Source: Pseudomonadota bacterium
GTDB taxonomy: Bacteria > Pseudomonadota > Alphaproteobacteria > 16-39-46
Assembly: GCA_018242545.1 (NCBI GenBank)
Contig: JAFEBT010000010.1
Location: 1-37,798, forward strand
DNA length: 37,798 nt
Direction of reading: 5' to 3'
Of the stretch, positions 8,833-16,292 are shown piece by piece. The position numbers were made by a program, and so were the translations under genes. Within the stretch, counting starts at the first letter, position 1; every line of letters begins with the position of its first letter. The notes below the pieces were generated by a model. It saw nothing but the letters and a program-made list of their open reading frames with translations, had not been told where the DNA came from and ran no database searches.

Positions 8833-10089
8833 ATGCAAAATATTCAAAACTCACTCCTTTATCGAATTACGCTTTGGTTGAGCATGGGCTCCCTTGTTGA
8901 GTATTATGATTTTGTTGTTTATGCCATGATGACAAAATATATTGCAATTTTGTTTTTTCCGACTCAAGACAAATCCCTTGCGATCATACAGTCTTTTCTT
9001 ATTTTTGCAGTTGGTTATTTTGCACGTCCTTTTGGAGGCACCCTTATTGGAATGATGGGGGATCGTTTTGGGCGCAAACCTGCCTTCCTCATGCTTACAG
9101 CTTTGATGTCCCTCAGTACGTTTGCAATTGGATGTCTCCCAATTTATGATCGCATTGGATTCTGCGCACCTCTTTTACTTCTTGTTTTTCGCATATTTCA
9201 AGGAATTTCTTATGCGGGAGAATTACCAGGCGCCACAACCATCATAGGAGAATTTGCACCTCAAAAATCACTTGGACGCTTTACAAGTTTCATTATTTCG
9301 AGTACGTCAATCGGAGCAATTTTAGCCACCTTTGTTCTTTATGTGCTGACATCAACTTTTGAAGAGTCCGAAATCTTAGCTTTTGGATGGCGTTTTCCTT
9401 TTATCATGGGAGGATGTCTTGGTTTAATTCTCTTAGCTTTGCGCTTAAAGCTTCTTGAAACTCCCGTTTTTACAACGCATCAACGCGTTAAACTAAATCC
9501 TTTTATTTTACTACTCAAAGATCATTATAAGAATGTTTTACAGGGTTTTTCCCTAACGAGTTTTTTTGCGTCCCTTGTTCTTTTAAACCTTTTCTTTCCT
9601 TATTATATTCCGACATTTTTTGGATTTGACTCAAAAGATGTTTATTTTGGCATTACAATCAGTCTTGTATTTTCAGCTTTTATTTTTCCCTTTTGTGGAA
9701 AGTTTTCAGATCTTTTCCCAAAAAGAAACATTCTTATTAAAACCACTCTTTTTTATCTTTTGACATGCCTGCCCCTTTTTTCCCTCCTTCTTTTTCGCCA
9801 TACCATAAACCTTATTTTGTTTTTAATTTTTCATCAATTTTTTATTGCTCTTTTTGGCTCTTCCTATTTTCCTTTAATGACGCGTCTTTTTCCAACATCG
9901 GTAAGATACACGGGAATTGCTTTTTGTTATAACCTCACGTTTGCTTTTATGGCTCTCCTCCCCAGCTTTCTTACCTCTTTAATACATCATTCACATCCTT
10001 GGGTAGTTCCTGGTATGATGTGCTTTTTTGCATTAATTTCTCTGACAGGAGCAATCAAACTTCCTTCTTCAGAAAGAGATCTTTCTTAG
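8833..10089 (+). CDS. MFS transporter, metabolite:H+ symporter (ProP-like) type
   Basis: This integral membrane protein of 418 residues has about 12 hydrophobic segments. The N-terminal GSLVEYYDFVVYA (about 16-28) and the loop GDRFGRKP (about 76-83) are typical of the metabolite:H+ symporter subfamily, which includes ProP, KgtP and the dicarboxylate carriers. It should import a small organic solute with protons; the substrate cannot be assigned. A good ribosome site (AAAAAGGAA) precedes the ATG. It follows the recombinase by 32 bases. Its TAG stop interlocks with the stop of the convergent MFS gene. A nutrient or osmolyte importer would fit a host-dependent cell, but this is inference. Confidence 0.87.
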   Translation: MQNIQNSLLYRITLWLSMGSLVEYYDFVVYAMMTKYIAILFFPTQDKSLAIIQSFLIFAVGYFARPFGGTLIGMMGDRFGRKPAFLMLTALMSLSTFAIGCLPIYDRIGFCAPLLLLVFRIFQGISYAGELPGATTIIGEFAPQKSLGRFTSFIISSTSIGAILATFVLYVLTSTFEESEILAFGWRFPFIMGGCLGLILLALRLKLLETPVFTTHQRVKLNPFILLLKDHYKNVLQGFSLTSFFASLVLLNLFFPYYIPTFFGFDSKDVYFGITISLVFSAFIFPFCGKFSDLFPKRNILIKTTLFYLLTCLPLFSLLLFRHTINLILFLIFHQFFIALFGSSYFPLMTRLFPTSVRYTGIAFCYNLTFAFMALLPSFLTSLIHHSHPWVVPGMMCFFALISLTGAIKLPSSERDLS

Positions 10090-11345
10090 ACCTTGATCTT
10101 CTCTCTTTTCAATTTTATTTTTAACAAACACACAATGCCTGACCCAATAAGTGCACAGATAGGAATTAACGTAAGCGCTATTTGGTAAGACATGACATCA
10201 TAGATCCGTCCACCTTCTTGATTTATGGTTCCAATCCAAGCCTTATCCATCATGTATCCAATAAGAGTATGAAAAAAAGAACCTCCCAACATATTAATAC
10301 AATTTAAAAAAGCTATGGTAATTCCTAAGTAAAGAGGCTTAACAAGTTCAGATCCAGCCGCAAAAATGACAACTTGATAACAACAAAAAACGCCGGCTAA
10401 AAAGAGCAAACACATAATTTCTAAAGGTGCAAATTTATAATTTAAAAGAAGAGCCCCAAGTGTAAGAGCCAGACCAACCCCACATAAAGCAATAACCGTA
10501 TAGATCCCTAATTTTCGGCTACAGAAAGCAAGAAAAGGCCCCCCAAAAAGCATTCCTCCAAATAAAAATGAAACAAACTGAGCCGCTTCATGCTTCGGAA
10601 TATCATAAACCATCATAAGATAGGACACCCCCCATACATCAGAAAATCCTTCCAATCCTCCCACCATTAAGAAATTAGCTGCAGCGAGAAGCCATATGAT
10701 TGGAGACAATAAAACTTTTAAATGGGAAGCTTTAAAAGACTCTTCCTCCTCTGGTGTATGTCTTTGATGGCCCGAAGGATCTTTTAGAAAAATATAGATA
10801 CATAAGCCAATGCTCATGGATACAAGGGCTAAAGTTAAGCCCACGCTTTTCCAACCATAGGTTTCAAGAAAAAGTCCGATTGGTTTCCCGCCATAGATGG
10901 CGCCCATTAACCCAAATGTAAAAGAAAAACCAACCATTTTGGCATATTGACCCTTTGGAAACCATTCTGAAATAACCTTCGAGACGCCCAAAAAACCAAC
11001 AGCTGAGCCGACCCCAATTAAAAATCGACTTATACAAGCCAAAGACCAAATATTTGTATAAATGAAAAGAAGCATTCCCAGTCCACATACCAGAGCAAAA
11101 GAAGAAATGATAAAGCGAGGACGATATCGATCCAATAAAAGAGCAACTGGAATTTGAGCACCGGCATATCCATAGTAATAAAAAGAGGCAAATACCCCAA
11201 ATTGGGTCGCATCTACAGAAAAACGCTCCATAATTTGTTGAATCATAAGACCAGGCCAAAGGCGCAGGATAAATTGATAGGCAAAAAAGACAACCGGAAA
11301 AGACCACATAAAAAAAGGCAAATACTTATATTTTTGAGTCATCAT
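10086..11345 (-). CDS. MFS transporter, unassigned substrate
   Basis: This 419-residue membrane protein has a 12-helix MFS profile. The first loop carries LLLDRYRPR (about 69-77) in place of the classic GxLaDrxGrk, and a second MFS-like loop WFPKGQYAKMVG lies near 128-139. Proteins of this kind (SLC17/OFA-like or phthalate-permease-like) are often multiplied in intracellular alphaproteobacteria and Legionella, where they import host metabolites; that is family knowledge, not shown here. The gene starts with ATG ATG. Its TAA stop (10086-10088) overlaps the TAG stop of the convergent transporter, so there is no intergenic terminator. A small perfect hairpin lies about 70 bases upstream of the start. 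Confidence 0.85.
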   Translation of the reverse strand: MMTQKYKYLPFFMWSFPVVFFAYQFILRLWPGLMIQQIMERFSVDATQFGVFASFYYYGYAGAQIPVALLLDRYRPRFIISSFALVCGLGMLLFIYTNIWSLACISRFLIGVGSAVGFLGVSKVISEWFPKGQYAKMVGFSFTFGLMGAIYGGKPIGLFLETYGWKSVGLTLALVSMSIGLCIYIFLKDPSGHQRHTPEEEESFKASHLKVLLSPIIWLLAAANFLMVGGLEGFSDVWGVSYLMMVYDIPKHEAAQFVSFLFGGMLFGGPFLAFCSRKLGIYTVIALCGVGLALTLGALLLNYKFAPLEIMCLLFLAGVFCCYQVVIFAAGSELVKPLYLGITIAFLNCINMLGGSFFHTLIGYMMDKAWIGTINQEGGRIYDVMSYQIALTLIPICALIGSGIVCLLKIKLKREKIKV

Positions 11346-11674
11346 AAGATCTCTCTTAGAAAAAAAGATTTTTTAATTTTAATGTAACAGAAGGGGGAGA
11401 AATGCAATGTTTTCGGCTGTCAGCCGATAATAATTACAAAAATAAGAGAAAGAGAAGTTAACCTTACGAAAGACATTGTTCGGATATTCCTACTTTAATT
11501 TAAAAAAGCAGAGAGTTTCTGTTGCCCGGCACTCTCAAAACCGCGTTAAACTTTATACAGCTTTGCGAGAAAACACTCTTAAAGCCATATTATCATTTAT
11601 ACTATAAACCTGATAATTTCCATTTAAAGAAACCTAATCTGCTTTTTCTTAAATGTCAAAAAAAAATAATTCAG
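11346..11674. other. Intergenic region between tyrS and an MFS gene
   Basis: This 329-base gap lies downstream of tyrS and upstream of the minus-strand MFS gene. It has no supported gene. Next to the tyrS end is a run of nine A on the plus strand (11658-11666), that is, a T-run in the tyrS transcript that could help termination, though I could not find a strong stem before it. The short hairpin at 11413-11427 is listed separately. Confidence 0.4.
11413..11427. promoter_or_regulatory. Perfect 6-bp inverted repeat upstream of MFS gene
   Basis: TCGGCT and AGCCGA pair perfectly around a 3-base loop (GTC). It is GC-rich in an AT-rich spacer, with no T-tract on either side. The position, about 68 bases before the MFS start on the minus strand, suits an operator or a leader hairpin better than a terminator. 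Function is inferred from position only. Confidence 0.35.
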
Positions 11675-12988
11675 TTAAGATAATTGCATATAAACAAGCC
11701 CATGCCTTTTTTTTCCAACTGAAAGTTTTAAAAGACCATTTTTAAAAAAATCTTTGGAATCAATACGATAAGCTTCATCTTCAATAACGGCGTCATTTAA
11801 ACGAACACCCTTTCCTTCAATAAGCCTGCGCACTTCACTTTTGCTTTTGCAAAGGGCAAGATCTATAAAAAGATCTAGGATTGTCTTTTTTTCAAGATCT
11901 GAGGAGGTAATTTCAAGGCAAGGAAGCGTTGAGTTAATCTTAATTTTTCCAGTCTTAGGGTCTCTTTCGAGCACTTCGATGGAGGATATATCTTTCTCTG
12001 ACTCAAAAAGACTTTCTGCTGTCGCGTGGGCAGCTTGCATTTTTTGGCTTCCATGAACCAGCTCTGTTGCTTGATCAGCTAAGATTTTTTTAGCTTCATT
12101 AAGAGATCTATGAGAAGCACAAATATTTGAAATTTCTGCCAACGGAAGATCTGTAAAAAGTTTTAAGAATTTCTCCACATCTTGATCTTCCGTATTGCGC
12201 CAAAATTGCCAATAATCATAAGGAGAAAGAAGATCTTCTTTAAGCCAAACGGCGCCTTGCGCGGTTTTTCCCATCTTAGCGCCTGAAGATGTTGTAATTA
12301 AAGGCGTTGTTAAACCAAAAACTGGGATATTTTCAACGCGCCGTACAAAATCGACGCCTGAGACGATGTTTCCCCACTGGTCTGATCCTCCAATTTGAAG
12401 ACGACATGTTTCTCTCTTATAAAGCTCTAAAAAATCATAAGATTGAAAAATCATATAGTTAAATTCAATAAAACTAAGGGGTTGCTCCCTCTCAAGCCTT
12501 AATTTAATAGAATCAAAGGTCAGCATTCGATTAACGCTAAAAAAACGTCCATAATCTCTTAAAAAGTCAATAAATTTTAAAGCTGAAAGCCAATCATCAT
12601 TATTGACCATTTTTGCTTCATTTTTATGAGATCCAAATATTAAAAAATTTGAAAAAATTTCTTTAATATTTTCAATGTTTTTATAAATATCCTGCTCACT
12701 TAACATCTGGCGAAGCTCTGTTTTTCCAGAAGGATCTCCAATCTTTGTTGTTCCGCCTCCCATCAAAATTAAAGGTCTAAGTCCATTACGTTGAGCAAGC
12801 CGTGCCAGCATGATTTGAACAAGGTTCCCAACATGCAAACTTTTTGCTGTCGCATCAAATCCAACATAAAATGTAAACCCTGGTATTTGGCAACTTTTAT
12901 CCAAGGCTTCAAAGTCTGTACATTGATGAATAAACCCACGCATCAGCGCTTCTTGTAAAAAAGCTGAGTGCGGCATAAAGGAAGACAT
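11675..12988 (-). CDS. tyrS: Tyrosyl-tRNA synthetase
   Basis: This class I synthetase charges tRNA-Tyr. It has 437 residues, normal for the bacterial enzyme. The HIGH-type signature is HVGN at 52-55, the tyrosine/ATP pocket shows YVGFDATAKS at 41-50 and GSDQWGN at 201-207, and the KMSKS loop is KMGKT at 238-242, which is the usual variant of bacterial TyrRS. A C-terminal S4 RNA-binding domain covers about 370-430. ATG 12988 is the likely start, with AAGAAGGA about 10 bases upstream. A strong hairpin separates it from ssb, so it probably has its own promoter despite sharing the strand. Confidence 0.97.
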   Translation of the reverse strand: MSSFMPHSAFLQEALMRGFIHQCTDFEALDKSCQIPGFTFYVGFDATAKSLHVGNLVQIMLARLAQRNGLRPLILMGGGTTKIGDPSGKTELRQMLSEQDIYKNIENIKEIFSNFLIFGSHKNEAKMVNNDDWLSALKFIDFLRDYGRFFSVNRMLTFDSIKLRLEREQPLSFIEFNYMIFQSYDFLELYKRETCRLQIGGSDQWGNIVSGVDFVRRVENIPVFGLTTPLITTSSGAKMGKTAQGAVWLKEDLLSPYDYWQFWRNTEDQDVEKFLKLFTDLPLAEISNICASHRSLNEAKKILADQATELVHGSQKMQAAHATAESLFESEKDISSIEVLERDPKTGKIKINSTLPCLEITSSDLEKKTILDLFIDLALCKSKSEVRRLIEGKGVRLNDAVIEDEAYRIDSKDFFKNGLLKLSVGKKRHGLVYMQLS

Positions 12989-13008
12989 CTTAAAAAATCC
13001 TTCTTTTT

Positions 13009-13036
13009 AAAATAAAGCGCTTTTGCGCTTTATTTT
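13009..13036 (-). terminator. Perfect 12-bp hairpin terminator after ssb
   Basis: AAAATAAAGCGC (13009-13020) and GCGCTTTATTTT (13025-13036) pair perfectly around a 4-base loop. The A- and T-rich outer arms supply a U-rich 3' end in either direction, so it is bidirectional in form. Its place between the ssb stop and the tyrS ribosome site fits termination of ssb. Confidence 0.75.
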
Positions 13037-13081
13037 CTATAATCAAAATTTCAACCCGATATTTGAATAACAAAATTTCTC

Positions 13082-13540
13082 TTAAAAAGGAATTTCATCA
13101 TCAAAATCAGAAGAACTCTTAGACCCCATTTCTGCATGAATTTGATGTAAATCAGGAAAACTTGAGAGCTCTTCAGAAGCCCCTTCCCCTCTGCTATCCA
13201 ACATCGTAAGTTCTCCTTTAAATCTTGAGAGAACAACTTCCGTGGTATAGCGATCCGTGTTTGTTGCAGGATCGGTCCATTTACGTGTTTGCAACTGCCC
13301 TTCAACATAAACTTTTGAGCCCTTTTTAAGGTATCTTTCTACAATTTCTGACAAACGATCATTAAAAATAACAATACGATGCCACTCTGTACGATCCCGA
13401 CGTTCTCCAGTCATTTTATCTTTCCAACTTTCACTCGTTGCAATAGAGAACTGTGCAACTTTCGTTCCATCTTGAAGCTGTCTTATCTCAGGTTCTTTTC
13501 CAAGATTTCCAATTAAAATAACTTTATTAACCCCGGCCAT
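13082..13540 (-). CDS. ssb: Single-stranded DNA-binding protein SSB
   Basis: This OB-fold protein coats single-stranded DNA during replication, repair and recombination. It has 152 residues. The OB fold runs about 4-108, opening with [14 protein letters not shown] and including WHRIVIFN and [10 protein letters not shown] short variable linker leads to the acidic tip DDEIPF, the docking peptide for partner proteins, so it is complete. ATG 13540 is preceded by AAGGAG at ideal distance. A perfect hairpin terminator follows. A perfect inverted repeat (13589-13603) lies about 50 bases upstream. I saw no alphaproteobacterial LexA box in the leader. Confidence 0.97.
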   Translation of the reverse strand: MAGVNKVILIGNLGKEPEIRQLQDGTKVAQFSIATSESWKDKMTGERRDRTEWHRIVIFNDRLSEIVERYLKKGSKVYVEGQLQTRKWTDPATNTDRYTTEVVLSRFKGELTMLDSRGEGASEELSSFPDLHQIHAEMGSKSSSDFDDEIPF

Positions 13541-13588
13541 ATTAAACTCCTTTACAAAGAAAATTTATAAAATCATAATGCTTTTCTC

Positions 13589-13603
13589 GAAGAAAGCTTC
13601 TTC
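13589..13603. promoter_or_regulatory. Perfect inverted repeat upstream of ssb
   Basis: GAAGAA and TTCTTC flank AGC, forming a 15-base perfect dyad in the divergent gap between ssb and an exported-protein gene. It could be an operator or an RNA hairpin in the ssb leader. Purine-rich arms of this kind also arise by chance in AT-rich DNA, so support is weak. Confidence 0.25.
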
Positions 13604-13773
13604 TGAGAAAAAATCTCTTTTTTTTATCTTTCGCCATCATATCAAAATTTTGAAGCAAGTCAATTTAGGATGGGCTAAATCTCAAGAAAGAGAATTGAGT
13701 TTGAAAGAGAAAGAAATTATTTCTTATGGATTTCATTATTAAATGGCGACTAAACGTTTCTAGGATATTTTAA

Positions 13774-14517
13774 ATGCGAAAAAAATTAAAAATTTCTTTT
13801 ATGGTATGTTGTTTCTTTGTCTTCAGCATCTTTATTTTCATCTCCTCTCCTTATGCGATGTTACAAGAACATTCTGACATTTCAGAAACGAGACATCCAA
13901 GACCTTTAAAAATCTTGCCCTACATTCAAGAAGCCATCATAAGCTTTGAAGCCCAAAATTACTTTTTTGCTTTTGAGCAATGGGATAGTGTTTTAGATAT
14001 CCTAAAATATGCCAGAGATAACACAGCCCGTGATATTGATTTACAGTGTAAAGTTGCTAAAAAAAATCTTGTGAAGAGTTCAAATGGAGACGTAAAAGAA
14101 GTCTATTATTATGATTCGGATCAACTTTTAATAGATAGAATAGCTAAAATTCATTGGCTAATGTCTACTTGCGCAGAAAAATGTAAAAATTATAGTATTG
14201 CTGCAGATTATTATATGCTGACGGGAGATTGTTATATGGATTCAGAAAGTAACGTACGAAGACGTTCTCTATATATGTATTTAAATGCAGCCAAAAATTT
14301 TGAGAAGGCTGCTTTGTATGAGAAATCTTTAACTGCAGCAATCAAGTGCTCACAGGTTGTTAATGAATTTTATCCAACACATGAAGAAGAATGTCTTAAT
14401 TTTATTTCTGATTTAGAATGTCTTTGTGATAGAATGAAAGAGGCTCTTCAAGAAACACATCCGGTCTTATCAGAACAATGTTCTGCACTAATAGAAAAAC
14501 TTACTTCTTATGATTGA
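13774..14517 (+). CDS. Exported protein of unknown function with TPR-like helices
   Basis: The 247-residue protein has a basic start and a long hydrophobic stretch (about 8-27, SFMVCCFFVFSIFIFISS), which is a signal peptide or N-terminal anchor. The rest is rich in paired helices with spaced Ala/Tyr (for example AADYYMLTGDCYMD at about 144-157 and YLNAAKNFEKAALYEKSL at about 168-185), the look of TPR or SEL1-like repeats. Six or more cysteines in the mature part suggest disulphides if it is exported. AGGA lies 8 bases before the ATG. I do not recognise a family. It is followed by a second exported gene, 159 bases away on the same strand. Confidence 0.7.
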   Translation: MRKKLKISFMVCCFFVFSIFIFISSPYAMLQEHSDISETRHPRPLKILPYIQEAIISFEAQNYFFAFEQWDSVLDILKYARDNTARDIDLQCKVAKKNLVKSSNGDVKEVYYYDSDQLLIDRIAKIHWLMSTCAEKCKNYSIAADYYMLTGDCYMDSESNVRRRSLYMYLNAAKNFEKAALYEKSLTAAIKCSQVVNEFYPTHEEECLNFISDLECLCDRMKEALQETHPVLSEQCSALIEKLTSYD

Positions 14518-14676
14518 GTTCTTTCTTTTAAAAGCTCTGAATAGAAGACAAAGAAAGGTTTAGACTTTTTATATAATTTAAAAATTTTTTCCCTTTTAAA
14601 TTATTAGAGCTTTTATTAAGATAATAACAATTAAACATTTTACTTTTGTAAAGTTAAAATAGGGAGCTTTCCAAAT

Positions 14677-15351
14677 ATGCGTCACATCTCGTTAAATTTT
14701 ATTTTCTTATTTATTTTTTCTTTCTTCCTTGTGTCTTTCGATGTTTTTTCTATGTCTGAAGATACCTTGGTGATTGGGTGCCGTCCTTGGGACGATAATT
14801 TAAAAAATGTAGCACTTGGCAAAGCACATTTCATAGACTTTATGGACATGGGTCATACACGCGTCGGAGATACGACTTTTCATCATATTGACTTTAATGA
14901 CACTAATATGTATTCAGCAGGCAAATTAAGTGAATTTTCTCTTGCAAATCCTAAAAAATACACCACCATCCTTATCGATTGGAGTACGCAACATCATATT
15001 CGCTCTGATGCGGCTTGGGGCTATTTTTATTCTCTTCTAAAACCTGAAGGAAAACTCATTATTGCCGTTGCTCCAAGCTTTAACTTTAAAACTCAAGAAG
15101 TTACAACAGAACAAAAAGCGCAAGAACTTCTTGATAAGCTTCAGAAACAAAGTTCTTTTTCTTTTGAAATCTATCCTTATCCAAATGAACTAACCTCAGA
15201 AACAAGAGATATTTTCCCGATATCTTCTTTAGAGCTCTTAGGCCGAAAATATGATGCTGTCGAAAAAATGTCTGGAGAAATATATCCAGATGTCTATAGC
15301 TCGTGTCGCATGCAGGGGCGTGTTCTAATAGGAACCAAGCAAGCATTCTGA
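14677..15351 (+). CDS. Exported protein with methyltransferase-like pattern
   Basis: Residues 1-25 form a signal peptide. The mature part resembles a class I SAM-dependent methyltransferase: a strand and turn LVIGCRPW at 31-38 in the motif I position but without the GxGxG, acidic strand ends at HFIDF (51-55) and HHIDFND (69-75), a motif IV-like TTILIDWST (96-104), and LLKPEGKLIIAV (120-131), the classic strand after motif III. The pattern is visible, but the degenerate motif I makes catalysis uncertain. Export is unusual for a SAM enzyme because SAM is cytosolic, which suggests either a host-directed effector or a non-catalytic fold. GGGAG precedes the ATG. Length is 224 residues. Confidence 0.65.
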   Translation: MRHISLNFIFLFIFSFFLVSFDVFSMSEDTLVIGCRPWDDNLKNVALGKAHFIDFMDMGHTRVGDTTFHHIDFNDTNMYSAGKLSEFSLANPKKYTTILIDWSTQHHIRSDAAWGYFYSLLKPEGKLIIAVAPSFNFKTQEVTTEQKAQELLDKLQKQSSFSFEIYPYPNELTSETRDIFPISSLELLGRKYDAVEKMSGEIYPDVYSSCRMQGRVLIGTKQAF

Positions 15352-15542
15352 ATGTCAAGGATGCATTAAAATAAGAGAGACATGATTTATATTTTCCGAG
15401 TAAATACAAGCCCTTCAAGCTTCTTTTAAAACACCTTTCTCATCTCTTTCTTAATGAGCAAGAATTTTTGAGTCCCTCATTCCAAATTTTGATTTTACGC
15501 TTGCGAGAGTCAAAGAAGTTTTCTAGAGTGAAAACAGGATAA

Positions 15543-15580
15543 ATGTGTAATAGTGATGTACTACACATATAAAATGTGTA
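15543..15580. repeat. Imperfect palindrome plus a third half-site
   Basis: The arms 15543-15552 and 15559-15568 pair over ten positions with one A/C mismatch around the loop GTGATG. Outer half-sites are ATGTGTA and TACACAT. A third direct ATGTGTA follows at 15574-15580. Such an arrangement, about 100-140 bases upstream of the DUF4167 gene, suits binding of a dimeric regulator, but no regulator is identified. Confidence 0.35.
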
Positions 15581-15603
15581 ATGTTTCTTAAGTATCTTTT
15601 CTC

Positions 15604-15632
15604 CATACATTAAGATGTATGTATGATTTTTT
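15604..15632 (+). terminator. Weak hairpin followed by a T-run
   Basis: CATACAT (15604-15610) and ATGTATG (15615-15621) pair perfectly around TAAG. Five bases later comes a run of six T (15627-15632). The stem is AT-rich and weak. It could end the exported-protein transcript or act in the leader of the next unit. Confidence 0.3.
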
Positions 15633-15681
15633 CCTTATCTTCTTAAGAAATTTTACTTAATTATCAAGAATATATGCTAAT

Positions 15682-16272
15682 TTGAGGATGCAGAAATTGA
15701 ACCAAACTCGTAGACGTAGCAGCAATAACTCCCGTAAATCGAATTCTTCTAATAACACTTTTGATAGCCAAGGTCCCGAGGGTAAAATTCGCGGCACAGC
15801 TCATCAAATTTTTGAAAAATATATGGCCCTTGCCCGAGATGCCAACTCAAGCGGAGACCGTATTGCAGCTGAAAGTTTTTATCAATTTGCAGATCATTAT
15901 TTTCGACTCATGACATCTGACAACGAATCAGATGGAAATATTTGGCGCGATGAAGGGCATCGTCCAAATAAATCTCATACCTTTCAACAGAATTCTTTTG
16001 CAGCAGATATTGAGAACGTTCCACAAACAATTTCATCTTCAGGAGAAAGGCCCGAAAATCCCTCTCCCAAAAGCACACGGAACCGCGAAAATCGTTTTGA
16101 AAATAGAAGATCGCGTCATCCATATTTAGGAGGAAATTCTCGATCTTACGCAGACCGTCAAGCACGTTCCGAAAGCACGCCTCAATCTGCTCTTCAAGAA
16201 TCCTTGCCTTTAGAAGCCCAATCTGAAACTCCTATAGAAACGCAACAAGATGTAATAACAGTCATTCAATAA
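15682..16272 (+). CDS. DUF4167 domain protein
   Basis: The conserved alphaproteobacterial DUF4167 core is plain at residues 31-77: GPEGKIRGTAHQIFEKY, then LARDANSSGDRIAAESF and ADHYFRLM. The N-terminus is basic and Ser/Asn-rich (RRRSSNNSRK), suggesting nucleic-acid binding. The remaining 120 residues are low-complexity, charged and probably disordered. Function is unknown. The start is uncertain: TTG at 15682 and ATG at 15688 are both in frame, and the only purine-rich site (GAGG) touches the ATG. It lies 20 bases before clpB, an arrangement known from other alphaproteobacteria, so the two are probably co-transcribed. Confidence 0.85.
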   Translation: MRMQKLNQTRRRSSNNSRKSNSSNNTFDSQGPEGKIRGTAHQIFEKYMALARDANSSGDRIAAESFYQFADHYFRLMTSDNESDGNIWRDEGHRPNKSHTFQQNSFAADIENVPQTISSSGERPENPSPKSTRNRENRFENRRSRHPYLGGNSRSYADRQARSESTPQSALQESLPLEAQSETPIETQQDVITVIQ

Positions 16273-16292
16273 AAAAATAGAGAAATAAGATC

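Larger units (their letters stand above)
15352..15681. other. Intergenic region with short repeats before the DUF4167-clpB pair
   Basis: This 330-base gap has no supported gene. It holds a set of ATGTGTA/TACACAT repeats (15543-15580) and a 7-bp hairpin (15604-15621). I searched by eye for a heat-shock-type promoter in front of the clpB unit and did not find a convincing one. Confidence 0.4.

Noticed and set aside
15352-15681. Heat-shock sigma promoter before DUF4167-clpB
   Set aside because: CTTG-like boxes occur, but no matching -10 partner at the correct distance.
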